In this document: one piece after another, positions 17,319 to 26,061 of the stretch
Layout of the letters: each line of letters begins with the position of its first letter
Position numbering within the stretch: position 1 is the stretch's first letter
Source: JADFXI01 sp963784135
GTDB taxonomy: Bacteria; Nitrospirota; Thermodesulfovibrionia; Thermodesulfovibrionales; Dissulfurispiraceae
Assembly (NCBI GenBank): GCA_963784135.1
Contig: CAWAQG010000004.1
Location: forward strand, 496,001-560,000
Direction: 5' to 3'
Length of the DNA stretch: 64,000 nt
The notes under the pieces: generated by a model
Seen by the model: only the letters and a program-made list of their open reading frames with translations
Database searches by the model: none
Told to the model about the DNA's origin: nothing
Made by a program: the position numbers and the translations under genes

Positions 17319-17675
17319 TGGTAAAGTCAAAGCCTGCCTCCTTCATCAGGATGTTCGTGTCAATCAAATACACTTATAACCTGTCCCACTCTCCACGTAT
17401 GCGCTTAATTTCTTTCTTAAGATTCTTAATGCTAATGAGTCCACGGAAATTGAGCAAGAAGCCGGGCGGGGCGAGGTTCCTGAATCACATTGCCCTCGCC
17501 GTCTAAAAGATGGCGGATGTCAGTAACCCATGTATTACCCATTGTCTTAAACATGATAACATAGGAGAGATAAACTCGACATAATGCACCTTGCATATTC
17601 TTGGCAGGCATAGGGCTCGCGACAATCCTCACACTGTACTCCCGATCATCCTTATTATTTTGCGGAGTTCTTCCC
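17319..17675 (-). pseudogene. Remnants: VapC start fragment and a transposase-associated protein fragment
   Basis: On the minus strand near 17345-17385 the codons read YLIDTNILMKEAG, the first strand of a PIN-domain toxin with its catalytic Asp; the rest is missing. From 17701 to 17432, also minus strand, a frame ends in GNTWVTDIRHLLDGEGNVIQEPRPARLLA, like a small protein often found beside transposase genes, but its start is cut by the IS3 copy. Neither is a complete gene. Confidence 0.5.
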
Positions 17676-17744
17676 TGAACTTCCCCCGGAATAGCGGACA
17701 CACCGAAAGGTTAGGTTAAAATAAATAACCTACGGAGGTGTGAG

Positions 17745-18053
17745 ATGCAAGACAGCAATGGTAGTGGCCGGAAGAAGTATGACAAGGAGTTCAAAGCAGA
17801 GGCAGTACGAATGATAACCGAGGGAGGCAGGACAGTAGCAGATGTTGCCCGCAGCCTTGGGATTCACGAGAATCAGTTGCACAGGTGGAAACGTGAGTAT
17901 GAGGACGATCCTGGCAGCAGCTTTCCGGGAAAAGGTCGCCTAAAGCCTCAGGATGAAGAGATGAGGCGGCTTCAAAAGGAAAACGCAAACCTTAAAGAGG
18001 AGCGTGACATACTAAAAAAAGCGTTGGCCATCTTCTCAAGACACCCGAAATGA
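17745..18053 (+). CDS. IS3-family transposase OrfA (copy 1)
   Basis: 102 residues. The N-terminal HTH (YDKEFKAEAVRMITEGGRTVADVARSLGI) binds the IS ends, and a C-terminal leucine-zipper-like coil (LQKENANLKEERDILKKAL) mediates multimerisation. The stop overlaps the orfB ATG (ATGA). An A7G run near 18015 could act as the -1 slippery site that makes the OrfAB fusion transposase. Confidence 0.93.
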   Translation: MQDSNGSGRKKYDKEFKAEAVRMITEGGRTVADVARSLGIHENQLHRWKREYEDDPGSSFPGKGRLKPQDEEMRRLQKENANLKEERDILKKALAIFSRHPK

Positions 18054-18913
18054 AATATTGCTTTATGGACCGGTATCGCTCCGAATTCAGGGTGATGAAG
18101 ATGTGCCGAGCATTGGGAGTATCACGGAGCGGCTATTACGGGTGGAAGAAGCAGCCACAAGGAAAGAGACGAAAGGATGAGGAAAGATTGCTTATGGAGA
18201 TAAAGGAATCATACCGGAAGAGCAAAGGCAGTTATGGAAGCCCAAGGATTGCCGATGCTCTCCGTGATAAGGGATTGTGTTGTGGCAAGAACCGGGTCGC
18301 CAGGATAATGAAAGTTAATGGTATCAAGGCAAAGGCAGCGAAGAAGTTCAAGGCCACAACGAATTCCAAACACAATCTGCCGGTGGCGGAGAACCTGTTG
18401 AAACAGGACTTCACAGCAGCGAGTCCCAATGCAGTATGGGTGTCAGACATAACGTATGTTTCAACCAATGAGGGATGGCTGTACCTGGCGGTGATTATTG
18501 ATTTGTATTCAAGGAAGGTAGTAGGCTGGGCCATGAGCAACCGACTGACAGCAGACTTTGTAATCAGGGCACTGTATCAGGCCATAGGCAGGCGTAGACC
18601 TCCTGCTGGCTGCATCTTTCATTCAGACAGGGGAGTGCAGTATGCCTGTAAAGATTTCCGGAAAGTCCTGGAGCATTATAAGTTCCGCCAGAGCATGAGC
18701 AAGAAAGGCGATTGCTATGATAATGCTGTAGCAGAGAGTTTCTTTCACACATTAAAAGTGGAGCATGTGTATCAGCACAGGTATGCAACAAGGGCAGAGG
18801 CACGGCAGAGTATTTTTGAATATGTCGAAATGTTTTATAATCGTCAGAGGAAGCATTCAGCACTGGGCTATCGTTCTCCGGTATCCTTTGAGCTGGATGC
18901 AGTAGCAGCCTAA
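18050..18913 (+). CDS. IS3-family transposase OrfB, DDE integrase domain (copy 1)
   Basis: 287 residues with an HTH_21 region (GSYGSPRIADALRDKG) followed by an rve integrase core. The catalytic triad is visible as D133 (WVSDITYV), D193 (FHSDRGVQY) and E229 (DNAVAESFF). It is usually translated as a fusion with OrfA by -1 frameshifting. It appears intact, so the element could be active. Confidence 0.95.
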   Translation: MKYCFMDRYRSEFRVMKMCRALGVSRSGYYGWKKQPQGKRRKDEERLLMEIKESYRKSKGSYGSPRIADALRDKGLCCGKNRVARIMKVNGIKAKAAKKFKATTNSKHNLPVAENLLKQDFTAASPNAVWVSDITYVSTNEGWLYLAVIIDLYSRKVVGWAMSNRLTADFVIRALYQAIGRRRPPAGCIFHSDRGVQYACKDFRKVLEHYKFRQSMSKKGDCYDNAVAESFFHTLKVEHVYQHRYATRAEARQSIFEYVEMFYNRQRKHSALGYRSPVSFELDAVAA

Positions 18914-18948
18914 CCTAACTCGGTGTCCACTGAACCGGGGGAAGATCA

Positions 18949-19165
18949 CCCGATAGAAATTGATAATACGGCAGTCGACAATTTATGTGAATCCGTCACT
19001 ATTCAAGGGCAGACCCCATTCGAATTCCCCAAATGGACATTTGCCCCTCGGTTTTGTCCTTTCTTAAAATGAGACGAAGCTCTTTATAGAATTACCTACC
19101 GTCAAGTCCGGTGACTCATTCAGATGATAATTGACAAATAGCTCTACTATATGTAAGATAGCAAT
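18949..19165. other. Non-coding spacer with gene scraps
   Basis: The reading PIEIDNTAVDN at the start resembles an IS66-type transposase signature. The short string AAATGGACATTTGCCCCTCG (about 19033-19052) also occurs at the 5' end of the unknown gene at 30959. No complete gene is seen. Confidence 0.45.
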
Positions 19166-20335
19166 ATGAGTATCGAACGAGATATCACTCCGGCTATCCG
19201 TGCTGTGCTGGATTCACCTGAAGCCATTGTGGTCACAGGATTGCGGCGTACCGGAAAAACCACATTGCTCCGTATGCTTATGGATGAAATTCCCACCGAC
19301 AACAAACGATTCCTCGATCTTGAAAACCCCGCCAATCGTAAACTGTTTGAAGAGTCCAACTATGACCGGATTGCCGATAACCTCCGTTTTCTCGGACTGG
19401 ATCTGAAAAGTAAAGCATACCTGTTTCTGGATGAAGTTCAAGCCCTCCGCTCCGTCCCTTCGGTTGTCAAATATCTGATAGACCACTACAACCTTAAGTG
19501 CATTCTTACGGGTTCGGCAGTTTTTTATCTGAAAAATCTTTTCAGCGAATCCCTGGCTGGAAGAAAATACAGTTTCGACCTTTATCCGTTATCCTTCAGG
19601 GAATTCCTCCGCTTCAAGGGCGATCCCGTCAAACTGGATGCACTGCCCGATACAGTTACCGAAGCCATGCATGAAAGCATAAGCAGATGGCATGACGAAT
19701 ATTTGTTGTATGGCGGCTTCCCGGGTGTGGCGCTGAAGGACTCGGTCGGGGAGAAGGAGATGATGCTTGACGACATCTTTACCTCCTATTATCAGATGGA
19801 GGTGGTGCAGCTTGGAGATTTCCGGCGAACAAATGCTATCCGCGATCTGATTCTGCTGCTCATGGAGCGAAGCGGCTCGCGCCTGGATGTGCAGAAACTT
19901 GCCAAAGAGCTCGGAGTTGTGCGCGAACCCGTGAACAACTATCTCTCGTTTCTGGAAGGAACATATTTCATCAGCCTTATCCGGCCATTCTCCACCAACC
20001 GCGATACGGAAATCCGCAGCCAGCAGAAGGTTTATGTATGCGACACAGGACTGATGAACCGGTTTGCCCGTGTTTCAAGCGCTTCCCTCTTTGAAAATGC
20101 CGCATTTCATGCGCTCCGAAAGCGGGGGGAAGTTTCATATTATATGAAGAAGAGCGGGGTGGAGATAGATTTCGTCCTTAATGGGACAACTGCATTTGAG
20201 ATCAAACAGAAGGCTGAAACAAAGGATTTGTCACAGTTGAAAAAAAGAGCTGCCGACATCAACATAACTGAAAGCCGCATTGTATCGCGCCGCTTCTGCG
20301 GTGTTGAGGGGGTTATTTACGGGTATCAGTTATAA
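19166..20335 (+). CDS. AAA-family ATPase with DUF4143 C-terminal domain
   Basis: 389 residues. Walker A GLRRTGKTT (25-33) and Walker B AYLFLDEVQ (D89, E90) are clear. The C-terminal half is DUF4143 (YLSFLEGTYFISLIRPFS, YVCDTGLMN), with GVEIDFVLNG...FEIKQ near residues 338-355 resembling a PD-(D/E)XK nuclease-like end. This family is common on mobile elements; its function is unproven. The stop is followed within 10 bp by a palindromic repeat. Confidence 0.88.
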   Translation: MSIERDITPAIRAVLDSPEAIVVTGLRRTGKTTLLRMLMDEIPTDNKRFLDLENPANRKLFEESNYDRIADNLRFLGLDLKSKAYLFLDEVQALRSVPSVVKYLIDHYNLKCILTGSAVFYLKNLFSESLAGRKYSFDLYPLSFREFLRFKGDPVKLDALPDTVTEAMHESISRWHDEYLLYGGFPGVALKDSVGEKEMMLDDIFTSYYQMEVVQLGDFRRTNAIRDLILLLMERSGSRLDVQKLAKELGVVREPVNNYLSFLEGTYFISLIRPFSTNRDTEIRSQQKVYVCDTGLMNRFARVSSASLFENAAFHALRKRGEVSYYMKKSGVEIDFVLNGTTAFEIKQKAETKDLSQLKKRAADINITESRIVSRRFCGVEGVIYGYQL

Positions 20336-20345
20336 GGAAGAAAGT

Positions 20346-20372
20346 CAGTCGGTGACAAATTGTAACCGACTG
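20346..20372. repeat. Dispersed palindromic repeat, copy A
   Basis: CAGTCGGT...ACCGACTG arms flank GACAAATTGTA. Related copies lie at 27893-27919, 28203-28225 and 30285-30352. Three of the four lie directly downstream of a stop codon, which would suit a transcription terminator or REP-like role. Confidence 0.7.
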
Positions 20373-20379
20373 AAATTGA

Positions 20380-20586
20380 AATGCTGCTTTAAAATGGTAT
20401 ATAGCATTTCCTGAGCGGAGACGGGTATCTGGTTGGCGAAATGACAGATCAGGATGTTCGTGTCAGTTCCAGCAATCTGAATACAGGTCTAATTGTTCAC
20501 GCAATTCCTCTATGTTATCCAAAATGCTCATTCCGCCTTCGATGTTCCTCCTCAATAGCCCGCGTACTCTGCTCCAGGGTGCCTTG
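20380..20586 (-). pseudogene. Remnant of a VapBC-type toxin-antitoxin pair
   Basis: On the minus strand, MSILDNIEELREQLDLYSD looks like a short antitoxin start, followed in a different frame by TDTNILICHFANQ, the first strand of a PIN-domain toxin with its Asp. The toxin stops within about 30 codons. There is no complete gene. Confidence 0.45.
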
Positions 20587-21492
20587 CTATCCTTCAATCA
20601 TACTGAATAGCTTTGATTTGTAGTAATTAAGGTATCGCCCATTTGAGTAAAGGCACCTGTCCAGCCATGTCACGATATTGTAGTAATATGATGGCTGAGA
20701 AACGTACTCGTTCAAAAGCGTCTCCAATTCATTATCATTCGAATATTTCGAAACTATAGCTAAGCCTTCCAAGCGTCGTTTATCTTTCGTTGAATTAAAC
20801 AGGGCTTTTGCCATTTCAATCCTTCTAGGTGACTCAGTCATTGAGAGAATTTTCACTGCAATGGCTGCAGTTTCATCATTTTTATCATTCATTAACGTTT
20901 CTAAGAGTACATCTCTGTTTTCCGATAATTTATATGCAGTGTCTAATGCGAATCGTTTAGTTTCGCCATAGAGCTCTGACGTCACTTTAATAAGATTGTC
21001 GACATCTGAGGAATCACCGAATTTTGATAATAAGATAATAGATCCTCTGTCTGCCATACCGTACTTTGTATTTCCAAGATATTTTCGTGCGTATTTAATA
21101 TCTCCAGATTGTCCATTCTTTGCCAATCCATCAATTGCAGAAGCTATAAGAGTTCCTTTTATAAATTCAACTAAGTCAGGCTCGTATGCTCTTCTAAGGG
21201 AGCTATACTTTTCTCCAAGGCGTGCTTCTGAATCTTTCCTTAATGAATCAAATTCTTCTTCAAGATCAGATCTTATTCTGGATTCTATGATTGCGAAATA
21301 ATCTTCTGCTAGAATCCTATAGGCATATTTAGCATTAACATCAAAAAAATCCAACTGAGACAAGAGTTCCTTCGGGTCACGTCTTTTTAGGAGCGGAACT
21401 ACAAAGTCATTTGGACTCACTTCCCGAAGGCCTAATGCGCTCCCAGGATTTGGCTCCGGAAATAGTTTTTCAATGAAATTCATATCAACATC
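20587..21492 (-). pseudogene. 3' segment of DUF4062-HEAT gene split by two insertion sequences
   Basis: About 300 codons of the C-terminal part, rich in alpha-helical repeats of HEAT type (for example DVDNLIKVTSELYGETKRFALD and NDETAAIAVKILSMTESPRRIEMA). The frame continues upstream of ATG 21483 as VD and joins the segment at 22766 when the IS3 copy and one ATC target duplication are removed. An independent start at ATG 21483 is possible but would lack a native leader. Confidence 0.75.
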
Positions 21493-21527
21493 TGATCTTC
21501 CCCCGGTTCAGTGGACACCGAGTTAGG

Positions 21528-22391
21528 TTAGGCTGCTACTGCATCCAGCTCAAAGGATACCGGAGAACGATAGCCCAGTGCTGAATGCTTCCTCTGACGA
21601 TTATAAAACATTTCGACATATTCAAAAATACTCTGCCGTGCCTCTGCCCTTGTTGCATACCTGTGCTGATACACATGCTCCACTTTTAATGTGTGAAAGA
21701 AACTCTCTGCTACAGCATTATCATAGCAATCGCCTTTCTTGCTCATGCTCTGGCGGAACTTATAATGCTCCAGGACTTTCCGGAAATCTTTACAGGCATA
21801 CTGCACTCCCCTGTCTGAATGAAAGATGCAGCCAGCAGGAGGTCTACGCCTGCCTATGGCCTGATACAGTGCCCTGATTACAAAGTCTGCTGTCAGTCGG
21901 TTGCTCATGGCCCAGCCTACTACCTTCCTTGAATACAAATCAATAATCACCGCCAGGTACAGCCATCCCTCATTGGTTGAAACATACGTTATGTCTGACA
22001 CCCATACTGCATTGGGACTCGCTGCTGTGAAGTCCTGTTTCAACAGGTTCTCCGCCACCGGCAGATTGTGTTTGGAATTCGTTGTGGCCTTGAACTTCTT
22101 CGCTGCCTTTGCCTTGATACCATTAACTTTCATTATCCTGGCGACCCGGTTCTTGCCACAACACAATCCCTTATCACGGAGAGCATCGGCAATCCTTGGG
22201 CTTCCATAACTGCCTTTGCTCTTCCGGTATGATTCCTTTATCTCCATAAGCAATCTTTCCTCATCCTTTCGTCTCTTTCCTTGTGGCTGCTTCTTCCACC
22301 CGTAATAGCCGCTCCGTGATACTCCCAATGCTCGGCACATCTTCATCACCCTGAATTCGGAGCGATACCGGTCCATAAAGCAATATTTCAT
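21528..22391 (-). CDS. IS3-family transposase OrfB (copy 2)
   Basis: Protein sequence identical to the OrfB at 18050-18913, with the DDE triad intact (D133, D193, E229). The ATG overlaps the OrfA stop. Identity between the copies indicates recent transposition within this island. Confidence 0.95.
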   Translation of the reverse strand: MKYCFMDRYRSEFRVMKMCRALGVSRSGYYGWKKQPQGKRRKDEERLLMEIKESYRKSKGSYGSPRIADALRDKGLCCGKNRVARIMKVNGIKAKAAKKFKATTNSKHNLPVAENLLKQDFTAASPNAVWVSDITYVSTNEGWLYLAVIIDLYSRKVVGWAMSNRLTADFVIRALYQAIGRRRPPAGCIFHSDRGVQYACKDFRKVLEHYKFRQSMSKKGDCYDNAVAESFFHTLKVEHVYQHRYATRAEARQSIFEYVEMFYNRQRKHSALGYRSPVSFELDAVAA

Positions 22392-22696
22392 TTCGGGTGT
22401 CTTGAGAAGATGGCCAACGCTTTTTTTAGTATGTCACGCTCCTCTTTAAGGTTTGCGTTTTCCTTTTGAAGCCGCCTCATCTCTTCATCCTGAGGCTTTA
22501 GGCGACCTTTTCCCGGAAAGCTGCTGCCAGGATCGTCCTCATACTCACGTTTCCACCTGTGCAACTGATTCTCGTGAATCCCAAGGCTGCGGGCAACATC
22601 TGCTACTGTCCTGCCTCCCTCGGTTATCATTCGTACTGCCTCTGCTTTGAACTCCTTGTCATACTTCTTCCGGCCACTACCATTGCTGTCTTGCAT
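22388..22696 (-). CDS. IS3-family transposase OrfA (copy 2)
   Basis: Protein sequence identical to the OrfA at 17745-18053: N-terminal HTH and C-terminal coiled coil. It is the upstream partner of the OrfB on the minus strand. Confidence 0.93.
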   Translation of the reverse strand: MQDSNGSGRKKYDKEFKAEAVRMITEGGRTVADVARSLGIHENQLHRWKREYEDDPGSSFPGKGRLKPQDEEMRRLQKENANLKEERDILKKALAIFSRHPK

Positions 22697-22765
22697 CTCA
22701 CACCTCCGTAGGTTATTTATTTTAACCTAACCTTTCGGTGTGTCCGCTATTCCGGGGGAAGTTCA

Positions 22766-23838
22766 ATCCTCACCTATCTCGATAAGTTCCAGTAAGCCTT
22801 CCTTTCTAACACCCGCATCAGTATCTCTCAGGAGTTCGTCACATTTGCCCTTTGTTAATAATTTGCTTTTTCGCATGTATTGAGCGGAAAATCGTCGCAC
22901 AGATGTTTCTGCCCTATCTAATGCTTCGAATAATAATTTATCGTCAACAGATAGAGACATATCTTCGATTGTTTTATTTATCAGGGGCGGTATTCTCGCT
23001 CCCGACTCAATTAAAAGCCGAAAGCCGTCATTGGGGTTATTCAGATACATGATTTCTATTTTTGCAGAAATCGCTTTTTCTCTGATGTCGACATCCTCAT
23101 TATTAATAATAGTTGAAATTAGATCAAGATTATCTACGTTCTCTGTATTCCTGAGCAGTCTTATCGTTTCCACGAGTATTTGTTTATTAGTTTCTTTCAG
23201 TCCTTCTTGAAGAAGTTCACGGTCGGCTTTGAACCCGACATCTGCGAGAAGTGAAAGAGCTGCACTGCATACGTCGTTATTCGAATCGTGGCTGGCGATC
23301 CAAGTAACTAAGTCATCAGTTTGATATTCTTCCCATTCTTCGAACCAACACCAGCCAGGTCGATTATTGGATTCCTCAATAAATGATCGAAACAAAAACC
23401 ATTTTTCAGAGTCAGAGAGTTCCCACTCTTTTCTATAAGTATATATATAATTAATTTCATGATTGCCCAAAACTTGCCACGACCGTCTTTCAGCAAACCA
23501 CGCACTCGCTTGCAGAAAAAGCCGTGTTCGATCAGAAATATCCAATTCTGTTGGCTTACCTTCTGTAACTTTCGTGTCAAACTTGTTAAATAGGGTTATC
23601 AGCTGGGGAGGAAAGGACAATGAGATCCCTTCATCGTGAGACTCGACATCCGGGCGGGCTTCTTTGGCATGCCCGGCCAATGATGATTCTTCTTGACTCT
23701 CTATTTCAGATTGCTTCATTGAAAGATCAAGAACGTAACCCAGCAGATCATCATGTATGACAGTATCACAACTGTTTGAATCGGCAAACTCTTTAAACAG
23801 TAATTCTTTGTCTTGCACCTGTCTCTCTTTGAAGGCTA
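22766..23838 (-). pseudogene. Central segment of DUF4062-HEAT gene
   Basis: 357 codons, starting AFKERQVQDKELLFKEFADSN when read through from the 25368 segment, and ending LLELIEIGED, where the IS3 TGA now supplies a stop. It contains the end of the DUF4062-type region (HDDLLGYVLDL) and the first helical repeats (NNDVCSAALSLLADVGF, TNKQILVETIRLLRNTENVDN). A GTG at 23818 could restart translation, but the upstream domain would be lost. Confidence 0.75.
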
Positions 23839-24972
23839 GTGTAGTGTCCCATAATTAGCTTTACATAATAGGTCAGGGTATGTTATCCTTTCTACATGAG
23901 GACAACAAAGCCTATACCACACACAGAAGAAGAGCGAAAAAAAGTTGAACGACTTGCCCGTAGTCGAAACACAGCGCAGAAGGTGGTCTTACGGGCAAAG
24001 ATAGTGCTGAGCAAGATGGAAGGGCTTAAACAGGAAGATATAGCTGAACAATTTGATACGTCGCGGGTATCAGTCGGCCTATGGGTAAAAAGGTATCAGG
24101 AAGGAGGTTTAGGGGCACTGCTGAAAGACGCTCCTCGTTCAGGCCGGATTCCAAAGTTGTCAGAAGACAAAGAGAAGGCTATTGTGGAAGCAACGCTTCA
24201 TACCGTACCCTCTGCCGCTACCCATTGGAGCGTTAGAACAATGGCGGACAACCAACAGGTATCACGAATGGCGGTACAGAGGATATGGAAGAAATACAAT
24301 CTGAAGCCGCATCTGGTGAAGACATTTAAAATAAGCAACGATTTGCATTTTGTTGAGAAGGTAAAGGACATTGTGGGGTTATATCTCAATCCGCCGGAAA
24401 AAGCTTTAGTGCTCAGCGTAGACGAAAAGAGCCAGATACAGGCACTGGATAGAACGCAACCTGGCCTACCGATAAAAAAAGGCCATGCCGGGACGATGAC
24501 ACATGACTATAAGCGACATGGAACGACGACGTTGTTTGCCGCTTTAAATCTTATTGATGGAACGGTCATCAGTGCATGTATGCAGAAGCATCGCCAGGAA
24601 GAGTTTTTAAAATTTCTCAATAAAATAGATCAGGAAACACCGCCGTCTCTCGATCTTCACTTGATCGCAGATAATTATGGAGCGCATAAGACGGCACGAG
24701 TACAGAGGTGGTTGAAAAAACACCCTCGGTTTACGATGCATTTTACTCCAACGTCATCGTCATGGCTGAATATGGTGGAGAGATTTTTTAGTGAATTGAC
24801 GACAAAGAGAGTGAGGCGCGGGATTTTTACGAGTGTCAAAGAATTGGAAAAAGCTATCAGAGATTTTATAGAGACACATAATGAGAACCCTAAAATATTT
24901 ACTTGGACCAAGGACGCAGACACTATTCTTGCCAAAGTTGCTAAATGTAAAGAACTGTTAGGGACAGGACAC
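23839..24972 (+). mobile_element. IS630-family insertion sequence
   Basis: 1134 bp between TA dinucleotides (23837-23838 and 24973-24974), the target duplicated by this family. Ends GTGTAGTGTCCC and (reverse complement) GTGTCCTGTCCC are inverted repeats, with CTTTACAT shared further in. It interrupts the DUF4062-HEAT gene within a CTA codon; precise excision restores the frame. Confidence 0.9.
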
Positions 24973-24975
24973 TAG
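23896..24975 (+). CDS. IS630-family transposase
   Basis: 359 residues. N-terminal HTH (GLKQEDIAEQFDTSRVSVGLWVKRYQEGG) and a DDE domain: D in LVLSVDEKSQIQAL, D in LIADNYGAHKT, E in WLNMVERFFSELT. The TAG stop is completed by the flanking TA target, so termination depends on the insertion site. The gene looks intact. Confidence 0.93.
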   Translation: MRTTKPIPHTEEERKKVERLARSRNTAQKVVLRAKIVLSKMEGLKQEDIAEQFDTSRVSVGLWVKRYQEGGLGALLKDAPRSGRIPKLSEDKEKAIVEATLHTVPSAATHWSVRTMADNQQVSRMAVQRIWKKYNLKPHLVKTFKISNDLHFVEKVKDIVGLYLNPPEKALVLSVDEKSQIQALDRTQPGLPIKKGHAGTMTHDYKRHGTTTLFAALNLIDGTVISACMQKHRQEEFLKFLNKIDQETPPSLDLHLIADNYGAHKTARVQRWLKKHPRFTMHFTPTSSSWLNMVERFFSELTTKRVRRGIFTSVKELEKAIRDFIETHNENPKIFTWTKDADTILAKVAKCKELLGTGH

Positions 24976-25368
24976 TACTTTTTTGAGCTGTTCGCCCGGA
25001 TCTTTAGCATTTTCTTCATCAATAGTTTTAAAGAACAACCATATTTCCGGTGAACCAGTCTTTTTTCTTCGTTCTTGAGCACGAACAAATTCTTCTTCAA
25101 ATCCTGAACTGTACTCTCCAGTTTCCTGTCCCCAGCGTCGCCATAAGATACCTACAAATAGATCGCACGCATCAACATCTATGTTTATTAACGATTGCGG
25201 CCTTGAATATCCCGGAAGTGTATCTTCCCAGCCCAATAAATCAATGTGCCACTCCACTCTTCGCGACAATACCTTATTCACACGATTCACGATATTTCGG
25301 ACTAAGTTTCGTTCTTCTTTTAAGTCACTAGGAGAAGCAAGGAATATTGTTAGAATATTTTTCTTCAT
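24973..25368 (-). pseudogene. 5' segment of DUF4062-HEAT gene (DUF4062 domain)
   Basis: 132 codons from ATG 25368. LTIFLASPSDLKEERNLVRNIVNRVN, DACDLFVGILWRRWG and FEEEFVRAQERRKKTG are the DUF4062 signature, a TIR/deoxyribosyltransferase-like fold common in the N-terminus of multi-domain defence-type proteins. The sequence continues in frame at 23836 once the IS630 is removed. The ATG overlaps the stop of a small ORF upstream (ATGA). Confidence 0.82.
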
Positions 25369-25601
25369 GATAAGTGCCTCATTATGCGGCTACGCCATCC
25401 TTCTCCTGTAAGAACAATGAGCGCATTAGACTTGTTATTTCTTGAATGACTTTGTGAAATATACAACATTTGAAGCAATTTGGGAAGTGTCAATCCAATT
25501 TTTGTCTGGCAACTGTCAGGTTTTAGAGATGCAACAATGCCCTTTTGAAAAGGAGGACATAATGTTAAATAAACTTGCATTTGCTCTTCTCGTCTAAGCA
25601 T
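25365..25601 (-). CDS. Small ORF translationally coupled to the DUF4062-HEAT gene
   Basis: 78 residues from ATG 25601. No family is recognised. The stop TGA overlaps the ATG of the DUF4062 gene, the typical spacing of a coupled operon, which is the main reason to believe it is coding. The C-terminus (NALIVLTGEGWRSRIMRHLS) is basic. It could be a partner subunit or a leader; no function is claimed. Confidence 0.45.
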   Translation of the reverse strand: MLRREEQMQVYLTLCPPFQKGIVASLKPDSCQTKIGLTLPKLLQMLYISQSHSRNNKSNALIVLTGEGWRSRIMRHLS

Positions 25602-25875
25602 TTTAATTTAACCCTCTGTCAACTACATATGTTTCTACCAGCAATCCGCGCAATTAATCAATAGAAAAATGTGCGGGTTATCAGGTGACACCAACAAATT
25701 CATATGGCGCGATGTGCTCTCAGTTATGGGAAAAAAGTGACGTGTGTCGTGATGTTCAGCGTCTGAGAAGAAAGAAATAGCTTCAGAAGTCGAACTCGAA
25801 ATATAAATACGGTTTGCAGGCAAAATGCAGGCAGTGGGTCCCTCACAGATAACACCTGAATTGCTCACCAGAGAA
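25602..25875. other. Non-coding spacer
   Basis: About 270 bp, AT-rich in part. A 91-codon minus-strand frame overlaps here but has no recognisable features. Nothing else is supported. Confidence 0.4.
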
Positions 25876-26061
25876 CTATTGTGTTTGAACCTTTTCTGCC
25901 GAACGTGCAATCTTTAGCCCCATCTTCTTAATGGCTGCATCTGTAGAACGACGAGTTTTTTCGATAAGTTCAGCCGGCGAAAGGTTCTTTGTTTTCTGAT
26001 AATTTGTTTCTCTGGCTTTATGTATCCACTCAAGGGATTTATGCTTCCATTTCTCCATCAC
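25876..26061 (-). CDS. Putative small antitoxin-like partner of the PIN protein
   Basis: 61 residues, basic and helical (WIHKARETNYQKTKNLSPAELIEKTRRSTDAAIKKMG). It overlaps the end of the PIN-domain gene by 23 bp on the same strand. A short gene after a PIN toxin is consistent with an antitoxin in a toxin-first order. I do not recognise a DNA-binding fold. Confidence 0.6.
   Translation of the reverse strand: MMEKWKHKSLEWIHKARETNYQKTKNLSPAELIEKTRRSTDAAIKKMGLKIARSAEKVQTQ

Larger units (their letters stand above)
17676..18948 (+). mobile_element. IS3-family insertion sequence, copy 1
   Basis: 1273 bp, beginning TGAACTTCCCCCGG and ending CCGGGGGAAGATCA, so the ends are imperfect inverted repeats starting TG...CA. 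A 3-bp target duplication CCC flanks it (17673-17675 and 18949-18951). It carries overlapping orfA and orfB. Copy 2 at 21493-22765 has the same length and the same protein sequences in the opposite orientation. Confidence 0.93.
21493..22765 (-). mobile_element. IS3-family insertion sequence, copy 2 (inverted relative to copy 1)
   Basis: 1273 bp with the same ends as copy 1: TGATCTTCCCCCGG at 21493 and CCGGGGGAAGTTCA ending at 22765. A 3-bp target duplication ATC flanks it (21490-21492, 22766-22768). It interrupts the DUF4062-HEAT gene in frame between codons GAT and GTT. Two inverted copies 2.5 kb apart could allow inversion or composite transposition of 17676-22765. Confidence 0.93.

Noticed and set aside
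20341..20586. Complete VapBC pair
   Set aside because: The antitoxin and PIN strand lie in different frames and the toxin is cut short.
25635..25910. 91-codon minus-strand ORF before the PIN module
   Set aside because: Low-complexity serine-rich sequence without a ribosome site or family.
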